Shown one piece after another: positions 1 to 14,800 of a stretch of 64,000 bases of DNA (its first letter is position 1; each line of letters begins with the position of its first letter). Both the position numbers and the translations under genes were made by a program. The notes beneath the pieces are model-generated. The model had not been told where the DNA came from and did not search any database. It worked only from the letters and a program-made list of their open reading frames with translations. This DNA comes from Dermatophagoides farinae (Eukaryota > Arthropoda > Arachnida > Sarcoptiformes > Pyroglyphidae), in contig NC_134683.1 in assembly GCF_024713945.1 (NCBI RefSeq), forward strand, positions 684,501-748,500. Direction: 5' to 3'.

Positions 1-1779
1 TCGTCTTCGAATCAAACAAAAATTCGAGATGAGAATGAAAAAAAAAATTGCTGCAAAATATAATTGCAGCCGTAGACTGATTTTTTTCCTCCTATTCTCT
101 TGCTCTCTTGGCTTCTTTCGATCGATCGATCGATTGATCGATTCTTATTCATTCTTAATATTGAAAAAAACTGTAATCTTCTCTTTTCAACTTTGACCTT
201 CATGTGAATGGCGACCAAAAAAAAGTGACACAACAACAGCAAAAACTACAATTCAAAAATCATAAAAATGTCACCGATCTATATATTTTTTTTTTGGGAT
301 GATACAATGAAATAATATCAAATGACACCATGATGACACACACACAGCAATCATACCACATATATGACATATCATTTCACCTTTGACCTGATGATCAACT
401 ACTACATTTATTTACTACACCTTTGTTCCAAACACACACACACACAAAAAAAAGATTTCTATAGTGAATAAAAAATGAAAAAAAAACAAACGCGTGTTCA
501 TCGAAGTGTAAATTTTATTTTTCTTCATTTTCTTCTTCCGATGATGATGATTTTTTTTCTGGTGGAAGCAGAAAAAACCAAAAAAAAAAAAAAATTTCCG
601 AAAATTTTTCTGTTTGTTTCACATCGAAATAAAAACCTGTTGCTCGTTGTTGTTGTTGTTGTTGTTGATGATTATGATTATGGCAGATGTGAACAACAAC
701 AACAACAACAACATCATAATCATTGGGAAAAACAGATGAATTATTATGACAAGTTTTTTTTTCGTTTATTTGAATATATGAAAAAGAATTGCCATTTTGA
801 CTGTAAACAATTTCCGTTCACAACAAAAAAAATGCCAACCAACCAACAATGATGATTATTTGATCATTAATCGATGAATTTTTAGAATAAAAGTTTTGCG
901 TGTGAAGAAAAGACGAAAAAAACCAATCAATTTCATCGATTTTATTGATGAGATACAATGGATGCGACAACAACAACAACAATGATAATCACGCCATATT
1001 GTCACCATGATCATCATCAACCATCTGTTGTTTTAATAATCATCATCATCATTATCAAAGAAAATTAATGATGATGATGATGATTACACATAGACAAAAC
1101 AACAACAAAAAAAAGAATGAAAATCTGGTAATGATCATTATTCATCATCATCATCATCAAATTTCTATGGTCAAAATAGAATCATTCTGGTTCTTTCTCT
1201 GTTCACTTGTTGGCTGGCTTTATTTTTATTTTTATTTCCGATGCAATTATCATCAGGTAGTCATCATTTTCAGCAGTAGCAACAAGTAGCAAGTGGCAAT
1301 ACAATTCAAAAGACCCTAGAAAAGAAAACACTTTTTTAACCCATGATGATGATGATGATGATTTTAAAAAAAAAATGTTCCACTCACACAAATGCAGAGA
1401 GTTTTTTTTTTTTGGTTTTTTGGTTTTTTGGACATGGTTGACTGCATTACATCATCATCATCATAATACATCATAACTTGACACCTGTGTGTGTGTGTGT
1501 GTGTGTGCTAGCAAACTCTGTTTTTGTGATCAACAAGTTTTCCAATGCTACCTGAATTTATCTGAAAATTAATTGATTGATTACGTTAATTATGATCGCA
1601 AAAAATCTTAAAAGGGGACATTTTTTTTGGATTGCCCATTTTTTTTTCATTCACTTTATCATGAAATTTGTTCTACACCACACCACACCACATATATTTC
1701 ATCATCATCATTATTCCAAGCAAACAAACAGACAATTGTCACATAGAAATTCTATTGTTTGAATTTGAATTTGATGAAA

Positions 1780-1784
<5 letters not shown>

Positions 1785-1812
<28 letters not shown>
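1785..1812. repeat. (CT)n microsatellite
   Basis: Fourteen or so uninterrupted CT units within intergenic DNA. The flanks are T-rich and also simple. Confidence 0.9.
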
Positions 1813-1815
<3 letters not shown>

Positions 1816-3399
1816 GATGTCATCGTCAATATTCAGGTTTTTTTGTTTTGTTTTGTTTTGTTTTCATCAACATACAAATTCACCTTTTGTCCTTGTTCAT
1901 TTTATTATTTAAATTTTTTTTTTTTTGATTTTCTCTATATATGAAACAATAACCAAATATGTTATCTCCATGTTTAATATATAGGTGGCATTCACATCAT
2001 TCATATTAGCGAATAGCATAATAAATGGAAAAGAAAATTATTGAAAAACGAAAAACAAACAATCTACATCTGCATCTACATCTTTAAAGCGCACACGCAC
2101 AAGTGAAAAAAAAATTATCTCCAGTAAATTGAATTGAAATTATGCATGGAAAAAATGAGATTGTAATCACCAATGATGATGACTAATTAATTGTGTGTGT
2201 GTTTGCAGCAGAATAATAATCAGAATAAATCAGAGTTTACATTTCAGAATGGATTGTATGTGAAGAATTTGTGTTTTTTTTTTGTTGTTGTTGTTGTTGT
2301 TGTTGCTTGATAGCAATGAATGATAAACGCAAAGATTTTTGTCAACAAATTTCTTGTTCTTCTGATGATGATGATGATCATGATGATGATATCTGGAAAA
2401 ACAAATGTTTTTGCTGTTTCTGTTTCTGTTTTTGTGAAACTAAATTAAACATTTAGCATCTGTTGCTGTAATGATTTTTTTTTGTTCCTGGCTAAATTTA
2501 CTGTTTTTGTTTCTGTTTTTTTTTTGTTTTGAGATTTGAAATTTGAGAATACAAGAACAAGAATTCTAATCACAGAATCTATGAATTTTATTCATTTTGT
2601 TTCGTTTTGTTTTTTTTGGAATATTTCATGGTTTCATTTTACAAAAAAAAAAATCTCTGCGATCTTGTGTGTGTGTGTGTGGGCGTTTTGCTTGCAAATC
2701 ACATTTCTTTGCACCGAATTTGGCGATATCTACCAGCATTACCACAACCACCGTAACAATGATAATAACAATTTAACAATGGCGAATGGAAAATGACAAA
2801 ACCTGTAAAATTGTCAAATGAAAAAAAAAACTGTCCTGTCCTGTATCACACTAAGTAGTCAGTAGTCAAAATACAAGGTTGTTGATTCAGGTCAACAAAC
2901 ATAATCAATTGATGGTGGATAGACAAACAACAAACAACAAAAACATAAACATAAAACTGGAAGTCAGAAATATGAATGGTCCAAATAAATAAGAGAAATA
3001 AGAAAAAAAAATCCAATTATTATCCATGTGACAGGTTGTTCTATCATCGACTAGAACAAAAAAACAGGTGGGCGTTGCTCTGTCCATCACCACCACCACC
3101 ACCACCTCCATCACCATTATCATGTGAACGAATATGTCATTATATTACCCGAAAAAAATGCACTACAATTGCAATTTTTTTTTACCGTTGACCTTTTTTT
3201 TCTGCCCGAAAATCAGTCATTGTTATTAACCCAAATATGCTGATGATAATTTGTCAAAAAAAAAAAAAAAAAACAGTTGACAGCCATTCACAAAAAAAAT
3301 TGACCCAAAACCAAACCAAATAAACAAACAAATAAATAAACAGATAAACAAATGGCGAGAGAAAAATTAACAAATTATTATGTTCCAAAAGTAAAAAAA

Positions 3400-3400
<1 letters not shown>

Positions 3401-3452
<52 letters not shown>

Positions 3453-3453
3453 C
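3401..3453. repeat. (CAA)n microsatellite
   Basis: Near-perfect CAA/AAC triplet array broken once by GAC. It gives rise to a spurious poly-Cys frame on the minus strand. Confidence 0.9.
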
Positions 3454-6400
3454 CATTTTTAATGATAATAATAATCATTTTGCACTGAAGACAAAAAAAA
3501 ATTTCCTAAATAAATGTCTTGATCGACTAAAAAGCGAAAAAAATCAACAATGCTTTGAAGCGGAAAAGAAATGTATGATAATATTCATCATCATCATCAT
3601 CATCATCATAGGCCAGAATGGACATATAAAATTGTTGAAAATTGATATTTTAAAAAGAAACAAAAATCAACCAATTTTGTGACAAAAAAAAAAAATTCAA
3701 ATACAAATAACATGCGTAGCAAGGTAGCTTATTAGCTTGCTCAATGAAAATTCATTACCGTATGTCACAAACACATATAAATTTCTCTCTCTCTCTCGCT
3801 CATTACAGATTCAAAACAGGTAGATAAATAACAACAACAACAACCAGAATCATGAAACATCCGTTCATAATCATCATCATCATCTGTCCACTGTAATTTA
3901 TTATTATTATATGTGTGTCATGTCCATAAAAGTTTAGTCTTCATTTGATAATCGTTGCTGTTATGTTGATACGCTTTCCATATGTCGCCTGTGTGTAGAT
4001 ATAGGATCTTTGTGTTTTTTTCGTTCTGATATTGAAACATAAACTGCTTATTATTATAAATTATCATCAAATGATGATGATCATGATGATGGTGATGATG
4101 ATAATGGCTGCGATTTTTTTGATGATTTTTTTTATTATCATCATCATGTGAAATGAACATTTAAAGAGAAAATGAAAATGTGTCCTTCAAAATGAAATTG
4201 AAGAATTTTAAACATTCAATTTTTCTCCAGTTCCTGTTCGGCTGTTTTTTCCGTCTTTTGTTTGCATTACACCAGCTATGATAATCGATATTAACCAGAA
4301 AACGAAGCCAGTTTTTTTTACAAAATTGAATATATCCGGAATCGACAAGAATAAAAATGAAAATCGATATTTTCAATCAAAACAAAAACTCACACACAGA
4401 CAAACAAATCAATATAATTCGAGCCAAAACAAACAGACTTTTTTCTCTGGTTTGATGATGATGATGATGATGAAAATTAAAATCTTGGTTCCTGTTTGGT
4501 TTTCGTTGTTTTCATTATTGCATAATTTTGTCATTTTGTTTGCTATTCTGGTTTTTTTTTTGGAAAAAAATCGATTGATTGATCGATTGAATGAATGAAA
4601 AAAAAATTGTCTGATTATTATAATTGTGTGTATTGTTGATTTATATCTGATGACACCAAAAACAAATAAAAATTGATGAAATAACGAATAGACAAAAAAA
4701 AACCAGTAGTTTTTTCAAATGAATCTTCATCATCATCATCATCAGGTAAGTTTATTAGCGGGGGTGTTACTGAACACACACACACATACACAGACATACG
4801 AGAAAATGGGGGCGGGGGAGGAATAAAATGAACCAAACTGCTACCACCATTATCATCATCTTGCTCAACCAATTCAGCCAACCGAAACGAACTGTTGACA
4901 TACACACACACACACACAAACAGTGAGAAAAATAATCATCTTCAAAATGGAAAAAAGAAAAATCCAAAGATTGGAATGAACAACAACAACAACAAAAATT
5001 ATCAAACCAAAGTTGCAGTAGCAGCAACAACAGCAGCAGCAAATGACAATTTTCAACAAACAAACACAGTGGTGATGAACAGCATGATGATGATGGAAAT
5101 TTTTTTTTTTTTTTTTGGTTTGAAAATCTAAAAATAGTGTGTGTGTGTATGTGTGCACATGATAAAAGTTTATGCGAAAATTTTTTGGTGAGAAAAAATA
5201 AAATTCATCGTCCCCAAAAAAAAAAGAAATCACATCACATCACATCACACAAACAAACAAACAAACAATCGGTCAATAGTGACAATCGATGTTTTGGTTT
5301 TGTTGCTTCAGTCACCGAGGCCTTGTTGCGCAAGCTTAAAATGAGCTAAAATTAGGCGTCTGAATTTTTCATTTATCGTGAAAATAACCTTTTAACCAGA
5401 TAACGATGATTATGATTATGAAGATGAATTTAAATTTGAATGATCATTCATCAGATAAAATGAAAATATATATAAAATGAACAGCTAGATAGAAAAAAAA
5501 ACAAAATCAAACGAACCATGACGCCCAAGAAATGAGAATGATCCTTGCCTTGCCTTGTTTTTTTTTTGTTTTTTGTTTTCGTTTGTTGCCCGTTGATTTC
5601 GATGTCGATGTTGATGATCTTTTTTTTCCATTTTTTTTTCTCGATGATGATGATAATTATATTTACGACCAACAACACAGATGAAAAACAAACAACAAAC
5701 GAAAATCATCGTATTTTTTTCCCCTTACTCCAATATAGAGTCTGGAGCCAATCATTTTGATTAATTGAATTTTTTTTTTTGTTTTATTCACCACCATAGA
5801 AGATGTTGTTGAACTATAAATTTCAATGATGTTGCAGTAGAAGAAGAAGCTGAAGAAGGTGATGGTTTTCGTTGTCCAATCAGATTTATTTTCTCTTCAT
5901 TGTCCATTGATGATTGTATTTGTGGTTAGATGAAAATGGGGGGGAGAAAAACTGGACAATGATGATGGTTAGTTAGTGCTGGTGGTGGTGGTGTAAAAAT
6001 CCAGTTTCCGATCACAGATATCACTGTGTGTTCGTTGTTGGTGTTGGTTGATTATTGTAGAGTTGACTATTTTGTTGATGAACTTGATCAAACTTGTTCA
6101 GCAAGCTTTTTCATCATCATCAAGATGATGATGATGATTTTTTTGTTGTTGTTGCCTGCTTGCCTGCTTACTCACACTTTGCTGCTTGTACTGCCACCAT
6201 CATCATCATCATCATCGTTTTAATCAGGTTATTTTTTCCTATAAACCAACGACACAAAAAAAAATCAGAAAAAAAATATCCGACCAGTGATATGACTGTT
6301 CTGAGTGTTGATGGGTCGTGCTCAATGAACGACGCCATAATCACCCAAATTGTCGACGCCTGTTCAACACTTGAACATGCCATGATCACCCATTGAGGCG

Positions 6401-7241
6401 TTGTCATTGTTGCCATTTTTGAAAGCAAAAAAAAAAAAAAGATTGTGTTTGCAAATCAAATTTAATTAAATAAAAATTAATCAATCAAAATAATAGAATG
6501 GATTCATGTTTTGTTTTTAATCATCATACAATTACAAATGGCCAAAAAAAATATGATAATGACAATGATGATGAAGCCAAAGAAGGTGTGTCCCTGTGTG
6601 TGTATGTGTGTGTCATTTGGATGAATTTGGACAAACAAAAAAACTTTTTCTGACTTGTTAATTTCAAATGGAAAATAATGATTATATGTGGTGGGTGTAT
6701 CTGGGTGTGTGTGTGTGTGGACATGATTCGTAATTTTGTTTTTTGGTTTTTTTTTTAGTTTTGTTTTCAAATTTGACTGATTTGACGAATCCATAATGAT
6801 GATGATTGTGATGATGATGATGATGATGATTGAATGTTTTCTGGTTTTTGTTTTAAATATGGCTACTATTTGATTATCGATGATATTGATGATGAATGTA
6901 TGTATTGGTATGAATGAGGCTCATATATTTATTGATTAGTTAACATGGACAATGATGGATAATGTCTTGAAATTAGAAAATGATGAAAAAAAACCGGTAT
7001 TTTTATTTGAATTGATTTATTTTCTGTCAATCAATCAATCAATCAATAAATCAATGATTTTGGTATAGGTATAATGGGCGTGTTGGTTGATTTATATCAT
7101 ATCATATCAAGAAAAAAAAGAAACATATATATATGGTAGTAGTAGTAGTAGTGGTATGATTTGATGTGGAAAAAAAAATTAAAGCAATTTTTTTGTCATT
7201 ATCCTTTGACCTTTTTTTTATTTTATTTGGTTTCACTGGTT

Positions 7242-8769
7242 TCAAAGTGCCACTGTTGTTTGTCCACGTTGTTGTCCACCTGTAATTGATGGTGATGTAG
7301 GTGTCACCGATACAGATGCTGATGATGATGATGATGATGATGATCGTTGAATGGCTGCTACATTTACTGCACTATAATAATATGGATCTGTGAATAGAAA
7401 AAAAATCAAACAAACAGAATTTAAATCAGAAATTCATCCAAGAAAAAATTGATGATCATTAACTTACTTATAATTGTTTGATTTGTAGTGGGCGTACCAC
7501 CGCCAACACCAACACCAACACTGCCACCATTTGGTGATGATATACCACCAACACCATTACCACCACCACCAACACCGCCACCAGCACCAGCACCAATCTG
7601 TGAATATGGTGTTGAAACTGATGCGGCTGCAGCGGCTGCTGCTGCTGCACCATAATTGGATGTTGCATAATATCCATGATATGCTGCTGCTGCATAATAA
7701 TCTCCGTTTGCGGTATTTGTGGCACCTAACGAGCAAAAGCAAAAAAAAAAATCGATTAGAAAAAAAATCGAACCAAAACAAAACCAAAAAAAAAAAAAAA
7801 CAAATCAATTCATAGCACATGATTTATGGATAACAATCTCTAGCGTTAGTGCTTACACCCAACACCCAAAATAAAAAATCATTAAACACGCAATCAAAAA
7901 TCAATATGAAATCATCTACCTTGGGCGAGCGTGTCATCATCATCATCATCATCATCATAATCAATATAGTTAAAAAGTTATTTTTTAAATAGTTTGATTG
8001 CGTGACTATCGATACTTAATACTGATGATGATGACGATAATCATAATAATCATGGCAAACAAACACAGACACACACAACAAAAAACCAAAGTCAAACATG
8101 ACAAAAAAGAGAGAGATAGAGAAAGAAAAAAACCCGAGATTACAGCAACAACGGTAATAATCGTGAAAATGATTAAAAAAAAAAAAAACAAACCACAGTA
8201 TTTTGATTTGATTTGATTTGTTTTCGTCGTCATTTTTTCCATAATAAAAAAAAACATAATGATTCTAACAGGTTTTGTTTGTTTGTTTCTCTCTCTCTCT
8301 CTCTTTCTTTTTTGTTCCAAAATCGATCCAAAATATCATAATCAGAACCAGAATATTATGACATGGATATATTCCAAATTTATATTATGTGAACGATTTG
8401 TTTATTCATTTTTTTTTACATTTTCATTTGTGAATGAGGTCAATTTTTTTTTGGCGAGAATGATTTCATCATCATTAGATAAGAAAGAAAAAATAGATAG
8501 GCGGAGCATCTTATAATCGACAAACAAACAAACAAACGAAAAAAATAATGATTACATAATGATTGTCGCTACTTTTGTCAAATCATTGAATTGATCATCA
8601 ATCAATCAATCTGTGTGTGTGTGTATAAGCGACAATTGTAAACGATTGATTCAATCAATTTAAAAATTTAGATGAAAAAAAATCGGAATTTAAATGAGAG
8701 AAGCTGCACCCAAGAAAAAAAATGCTTGAGTTCCGTGATCTATTGAATTCAATTCAAGTTCAAATAGTG

Positions 8770-8808
<39 letters not shown>

Positions 8809-11800
8809 AAATCTTTTTTTTATCGATCTAATCAGTGTGTGTGTGTGTTGAGATAATTGGAGTAACAACAACAACAGCAGCAGCAGAAACAATTTTCAAA
8901 ATGAGGAAAATAAAAATGGCCAATTTTAGATGAAGAAAAAAAGAATGAATACAAACATCAATTTACAATCAATTTTCTATTTTTTTTATATGAAAAAAAT
9001 TGCCCGTTTTTTTCTGGTTGTTGTTGTTGTTGTTGTTGTTCAACCAACAACAATTTATGTCAGCTCATAAAAAACAACAACAACAACAACAACAACAGCA
9101 GCAATAGTTCACAAACTGTGAATCTCAATTTCACACAAATGATGACGATGATGATGATGATGATGGAATAGTAGCAATGGTAGTGGTTGTGGAGATGTTC
9201 AGTATAAACATCCATAAAAAAAAAACAAAACCAACGCCCAAAAAAAACCAATTGAAAATCAGATAGAATCCAATTCAACAACGACAAGTGAAAGTAGAAG
9301 AAAAAGAAGCTAATTATTATCATTATAGACACAGTTACTGGTGAAAAAAAACCATCAAATCTAACGCCTGAACCCTCTTTTTTTCTGAACAAAAGTCAAT
9401 TTTTCTTCCTGCTGCTGCTGCATGAAAAATTTTTTATTAACCCTTTTTTTTCCATTCCATTTTGGTTCTCTTCAATACGAACATAACGAATGAATGATAG
9501 GATGAATCTCGGTTTTTGGCTATCACAAAAAAACTTCTTCTTGATGATGCAAGAAAAGCACACATACAGCACATGCATACATTTTCAAATGGTAGAATTT
9601 CAATGATGATGATGATGATGATGATCAGTGATGCGTTCATTTTATTATCATCATCATCATCATTATGAATGATTCCGTAAGTTGCAATGGAAAAAAAACG
9701 AAAAAGAAAGAATGGATGAAATCAACTCTTCTCAATGAAGAAAAAAAAATAGCTTTTTATACCGTTCTCTCTTTCTCTCTGCTTGATGTAATGAAAGGCA
9801 AGTGAACTTTTTTTTCGATTTAGCACTAGCAAAACAAAAAAACTTGGCAATTTGTGTGTGTGTGTGCAAGGATGTGGATGTTAAATTTTGAGATCCAGAA
9901 ATGGCGCCCTGTGTTTTTTTTCACGGAATTTTGGTTTACTTTGCTTGCTATTCAGTTGGTGGTGGATTTGAATTGTTTTTTTTTGATTTTTTTTCAAATT
10001 TTAAATTTAAAATAAATACTCATCATCATCATCATCGTTCTATAACGGGCAAAAAAAAGCCTCAAGAGATTTGCACGAAAATACACTAAACGACGATGAA
10101 ATAAAGAATCAAAACGATTCATTTTTCAAAAGAATCATTTTATTTTATTTTTATTTTCATTCTAGAATTCTAGAATTCTGATTCTGATTCTTTCAACTAT
10201 GGTTCGGGTTTTTCAAAATGGCAGGAAAATAAATTTTCAATTCAAAATAACGAAAAAAAAAGAAAGCAAAAAAAAAACAACACTAAATCATCATAGATGA
10301 AATGAAGAGAAGAAAAAAAAATGATTTCCCGAAATTTTTTTTTCCTTTTTATTTATAAAACGCGCCCACAGTTTGTTTTCTTTTTTTTCTGCTACACACA
10401 CATAAAAACACACACGTACATCAATCCAAATATCGACCAATCAGCCGTCTCGAATAATCATATGAAGGAGGAGCTTGTTGTTGTCTACTGACAATACAAA
10501 CAAAAAGAGATAAGAAACACAAGGCAAAAAAAAAGACAAGAAAAAAGAAAAAAGAAAAACACAACGATGACGATATATATATGCATCGACCAATTGGAAA
10601 GACGTAAAAAAATCAATGAGGCGTGACCATGAACCATGAACCAATTCGATTGATCCAATAATAATAAGATGAGATGTAAGATAATCATTCTCCAATTTCT
10701 TTTGCCATCATCATTATTTACTACTACTACTACCAATACTGCACAGAATATTAAAAAAAAAATGATGCTACCACCACCACCACCACCTTTACAAAATGCA
10801 AAGAAAAAAAATTTTTTTGTTTTGTTTTTCCTTTTTCTTTCTTTTTTTTCCAATTTAAAAGTAAAATTTCTTTAAAAAAAACAACAAAAATCAGCAAACA
10901 AACAAAAACAAAAACAAAAACAAAAAAAAATTCATGAGAACTCATCATCATCATCGTCAAAAAACAATAGATAAAAAAAAAAGAATTTTGTTCTCTGCGA
11001 TGTGCCAGTGTGCGTGAGATTCTTTGTAATTATCAATTCGATTGTTTTATTTTTCAATTATTTTTTTTCTTTTGATTTCATTTAAAATTTTTTTTTTTTT
11101 TTGGCTGAAATAAAAATAGTGATGATGATGATGATGATGAAGAAAAAAAACCCCCGAAAGAACAAATGAACAATCAATTATCGTCGACACATTATTGATT
11201 ATTTGATTCCCACGATTCAAAAATGAATTGAAAAACCCTTTTTTTTCTAAAAGAAAAAAAAAATAATAATTTTCAATTGAGATAACCGGTTCATCATCAT
11301 CATCATCATCATCACAATTGATAATGAATCGAAAGGGTCAAAGTTCATAATGACTAACCTCACAAGTAGTTCTATGTGTGTGTGTGTGTGTTTGTCGATA
11401 CCGACAAAAGAATCGATAGATAGATCGATCGATCGACGAAAAGCAATTAAGTTCAAATTTTTCTTTCTCAACAATTTCAATAGTCGAATAACAATGCGAA
11501 AAATTTTTTTTTGTGTTTTTTTTTACCCATTTCGAACAACATCATTGACCAAAAAAATAAAAGCAAAATAGACAATTATAAAGATGATGATGATGGCCAT
11601 TGCCATTGCCAATCAATCAATCAATCAATCAATGAAAAAAATTCGATTCCGATCCGATTTTCTTTACCATCAAACTACATTGATTTCGTTTCAATCCGAT
11701 CAACAACCACAACCAAGACCAATTATTGGCTTTTCAATCCAGTCAACAACAACAACAACGAAAAAAAAAACAAACCGCGCTAGTTGAAATCTAATCAAAA

Positions 11801-14800
11801 AAACAAAAAAAAAATTCCAATGGAGAAAAAAATATTGAAAATCTAAAAATAAAAAAAAAACTAGAAAAAGCGCACTTTAACGGTTTAAAAATGATAAAAT
11901 ATGCACTAACACACTTGTATTTTGACTGTTTTTTTTTTAAAATCAATTTCCATCAATGGAAATTCCGGCCAAAATTGTAGAGATAAAGAGTGACAAGGTT
12001 GAAATATTGAAATCCACACACACTTACATACGCACACGGTTTTAGCCTGACTCATAATTTGAATGACAATTTTGAAAATGAGAAATGAATGAAATTTGTA
12101 ATAATGAAATGAAATGAAAGAAAATTGTCCGTTTCCTGGAGGGAGAAATTTTTTTTTTCTTTCATTCATTCATCCATCTATCTTTATCTGTATATCCACA
12201 TTGGTGGAATGGATATTTTGAAATTGAAAAAAAATGACAACAACAACAACAACAACGAAAACATAAAATTGTTGTGAATGAAATCGTAGTACCAACAACA
12301 GTCGAATTGGCATTACGATTTTTCATCATCATCATCATCATCGTCATCAAAATTATAATTGTGCCCAATGTGCGCTATATAGCTTGCGCGGCTAGGTCAT
12401 ATATATTGAAATGGCTGTATGATGATGATGATGATGATGGCTGATAATCATAGACAACACCGACGATGATTATGGTGATGATGATGACGACAAAAGGCCG
12501 CAAGCGGTTTTTTTCTCCACTTCTCATCTTGTTTTGTTTTGATTCATTTTTTTTCCTCATTCAGCAAAAAAAAAACTTTGGTCCAATTTTCAGAATGAAA
12601 AAAAAATCAAACTAGCTAGGGTCGTCGTCGTCGTAATGGCATCAACAACAACAACAACAACAACAACAAAAAATGGCCTCGATAATGACCCTTAGCAGTA
12701 GACTGGAATAACCATTATTCTGACTGATCAACAACAACAACAACAACAAAAAAAAACAAGGTCGGCATTTCATCAATTCAATTCATTCACTACTACATAA
12801 CTAATAATAATACAAAAAAATAAGTGTTGCGGTCTAGAGGTCAAAGTTCAATAATGAGAGAGAGGAAGAGAAATGAAATATTAAAAAAAAATTGTGTGAA
12901 TGAAAATTACTATCGCCAAAAAAAAAACACCGACAAGGTGGTGAAGATGTTGTTGTTGTGTGATGATTATTATTATGTGTGGTTGGTTGTGTTTGGTTTT
13001 TTTCTATCATTGAATTTGAATTCGTCATGTAAAAAAAAAATCATAATAACCGTGGCAATAATAATTTGAAGGTGAAAATTTTTCAATTTTTTAACTTACC
13101 AATTGGCGGTGTATACAATGTTGTTGTTTCATAATGATGATGTCCACCAGTTACCGGTGGTATTGCACCAGTTCCAATTGGAACATGACCATTTACTAAT
13201 GTTGTTGTTGCTGTATGATGATAATTTGGTTGCGAAAGCTGTTGCTGTTGTTGTTGTTGTTGTTGTTGTTGATGTGAATGTTGTTGCTGTTGATGTTGTG
13301 AGACCGGAATTAATAATTGCTGTTGATGATCATTGAGTATCTGCTGTTGTTGTTGATGTGTGGGCGTTGTTCCACCATTTCCATTAATCATATCCGGTGA
13401 ATGATGACTACCCGTTCCATCCAAAACAGTCCAATATTGATATTGTTGCTGTTGTTGTTGTTGATGATGATTTTGGTGATTATGTTGATGATGATGTTGA
13501 CTATGAATATCATTGACCGTTGTTGATGATGTGGACAATACAGGCTGCTGCTGCTGTTGTTGTTGTTGTTGTTGAGATCCAGCTGAAATAGCTGAAACAG
13601 TAACAGAAAATGGAGGTAATGAAGTTGAAGATGATGATGATGATGACGAAGAAGTGGGCGTTGTTATATCTGCTACCGATGATGATGCTGCTGATGATGT
13701 TGAATGACGTGATATTTTATTATTTGGCAAACCAGCAATACCATTGGATACAGTGGATGATGATGTTTCTCCATTATCGTTATTATTATTATTATTAAGA
13801 ATTAGTATCGATCCTGAATCATCATTTGTTGTCGCTGATGTTGACTGTGGTGGTAGTGGCGGTGGTGGTGATTCTGATGATGATGATGATGATGTACCAT
13901 TCATTTGATTCTGATTATTATTGGCAGCCGTATTGGCAACACTAACACCATTTTGATTGTCTGCAATTGTAATGATAAGAAATAAAAATGGAAATGAAAA
14001 TGAAAATAAAAATGAATGGAAAGAAAATGCGTAGGAAAAGAATAACAAAAAAAATCCAAAAGTGAGATCCACACACACACACACACACAATGGTGTACGG
14101 AAAACAAATCGTTACTACAAAACAACCAAATGGGACCAAAAAAATCAAGCAAACAAACACACAGACAAAGGTCACATTCAATTCAATTCAAATTCAATAC
14201 GACTTATTACTACAATGATGATGATGATGACTAAATTGACTCTTGGGACCAAGAGAGAGAGAACAATTCATTCAATCATTCCGTTCGTTTGACATACACA
14301 CACACACACAGGCAGACACACGTGTCCGTTTGTTTTCTTGATTTCTTTTCTATTTTTTTTTCTTTTTTTTTTGGTTTTTAATGTTCAATTTGAATGTCAA
14401 GTCAAAACAGCAGCAGCAGCAGCGACAACAACAACAACAATGTTTCTCATTTAAACTACCCATATGAATGAAATGAAATGAATGAATGAATGAATGAATG
14501 GTAAGAAAAAAAAAATGAACAACCAGGATAGGGTCGTTTGTCGCTGATAGTCAATTTCGGTCATATCCGTTTGAAAACACATGGTGTATATGTGTATTTG
14601 ATGTTGATTCGGGTTCTATTTTTTTGTTTTGTTTTGTTTTGTTTTGGTGGTAAAAAGAAACAGAAAATAAAAATGTCCGATCCATTAAAATGTCATCAAT
14701 AATGATGATCATTGTGTTAAACTAACAAACTATTGCTATTACTATTACTACTACTACTACTAGACACAATGCAATTCTTTAGAGAATAGCTTGCGCAGCT

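Larger units (their letters stand above)
1..7241. other. Repeat-rich intergenic region, no gene recognised
   Basis: This stretch lies 3' of the Pax2/5/8 gene. It is AT-rich and dominated by short tandem repeats: ATC/GAT triplets, CAA/TTG triplets, CA/GT dinucleotides, a CT run near 1785-1812 and poly-A/T tracts. Open frames here translate to monotonous runs (poly-Val, poly-Asp, poly-Cys, poly-Met) that simply read the repeats, so none is called as a gene. Two less repetitive islands stand out: about 5300-5350, with a GC-richer TTGCGCAAGCTTA, and about 6290-6400, with two similar copies of a short sequence. The 3' UTR of the Pax gene probably extends into the right end; AATAAA on the minus strand occurs at 7217-7227, very close to the stop. 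Confidence 0.6.

Noticed and set aside
475-852. 125-codon plus-strand ORF
   Set aside because: Composed of Lys, Phe, Val and Gln runs read from A/T tracts and TTG/CAA repeats; no domain, no conserved-looking segment.
3401-3453. Regular short repeat array considered as CRISPR-like
   Set aside because: It is a triplet microsatellite without unique spacers, in a eukaryotic genome.
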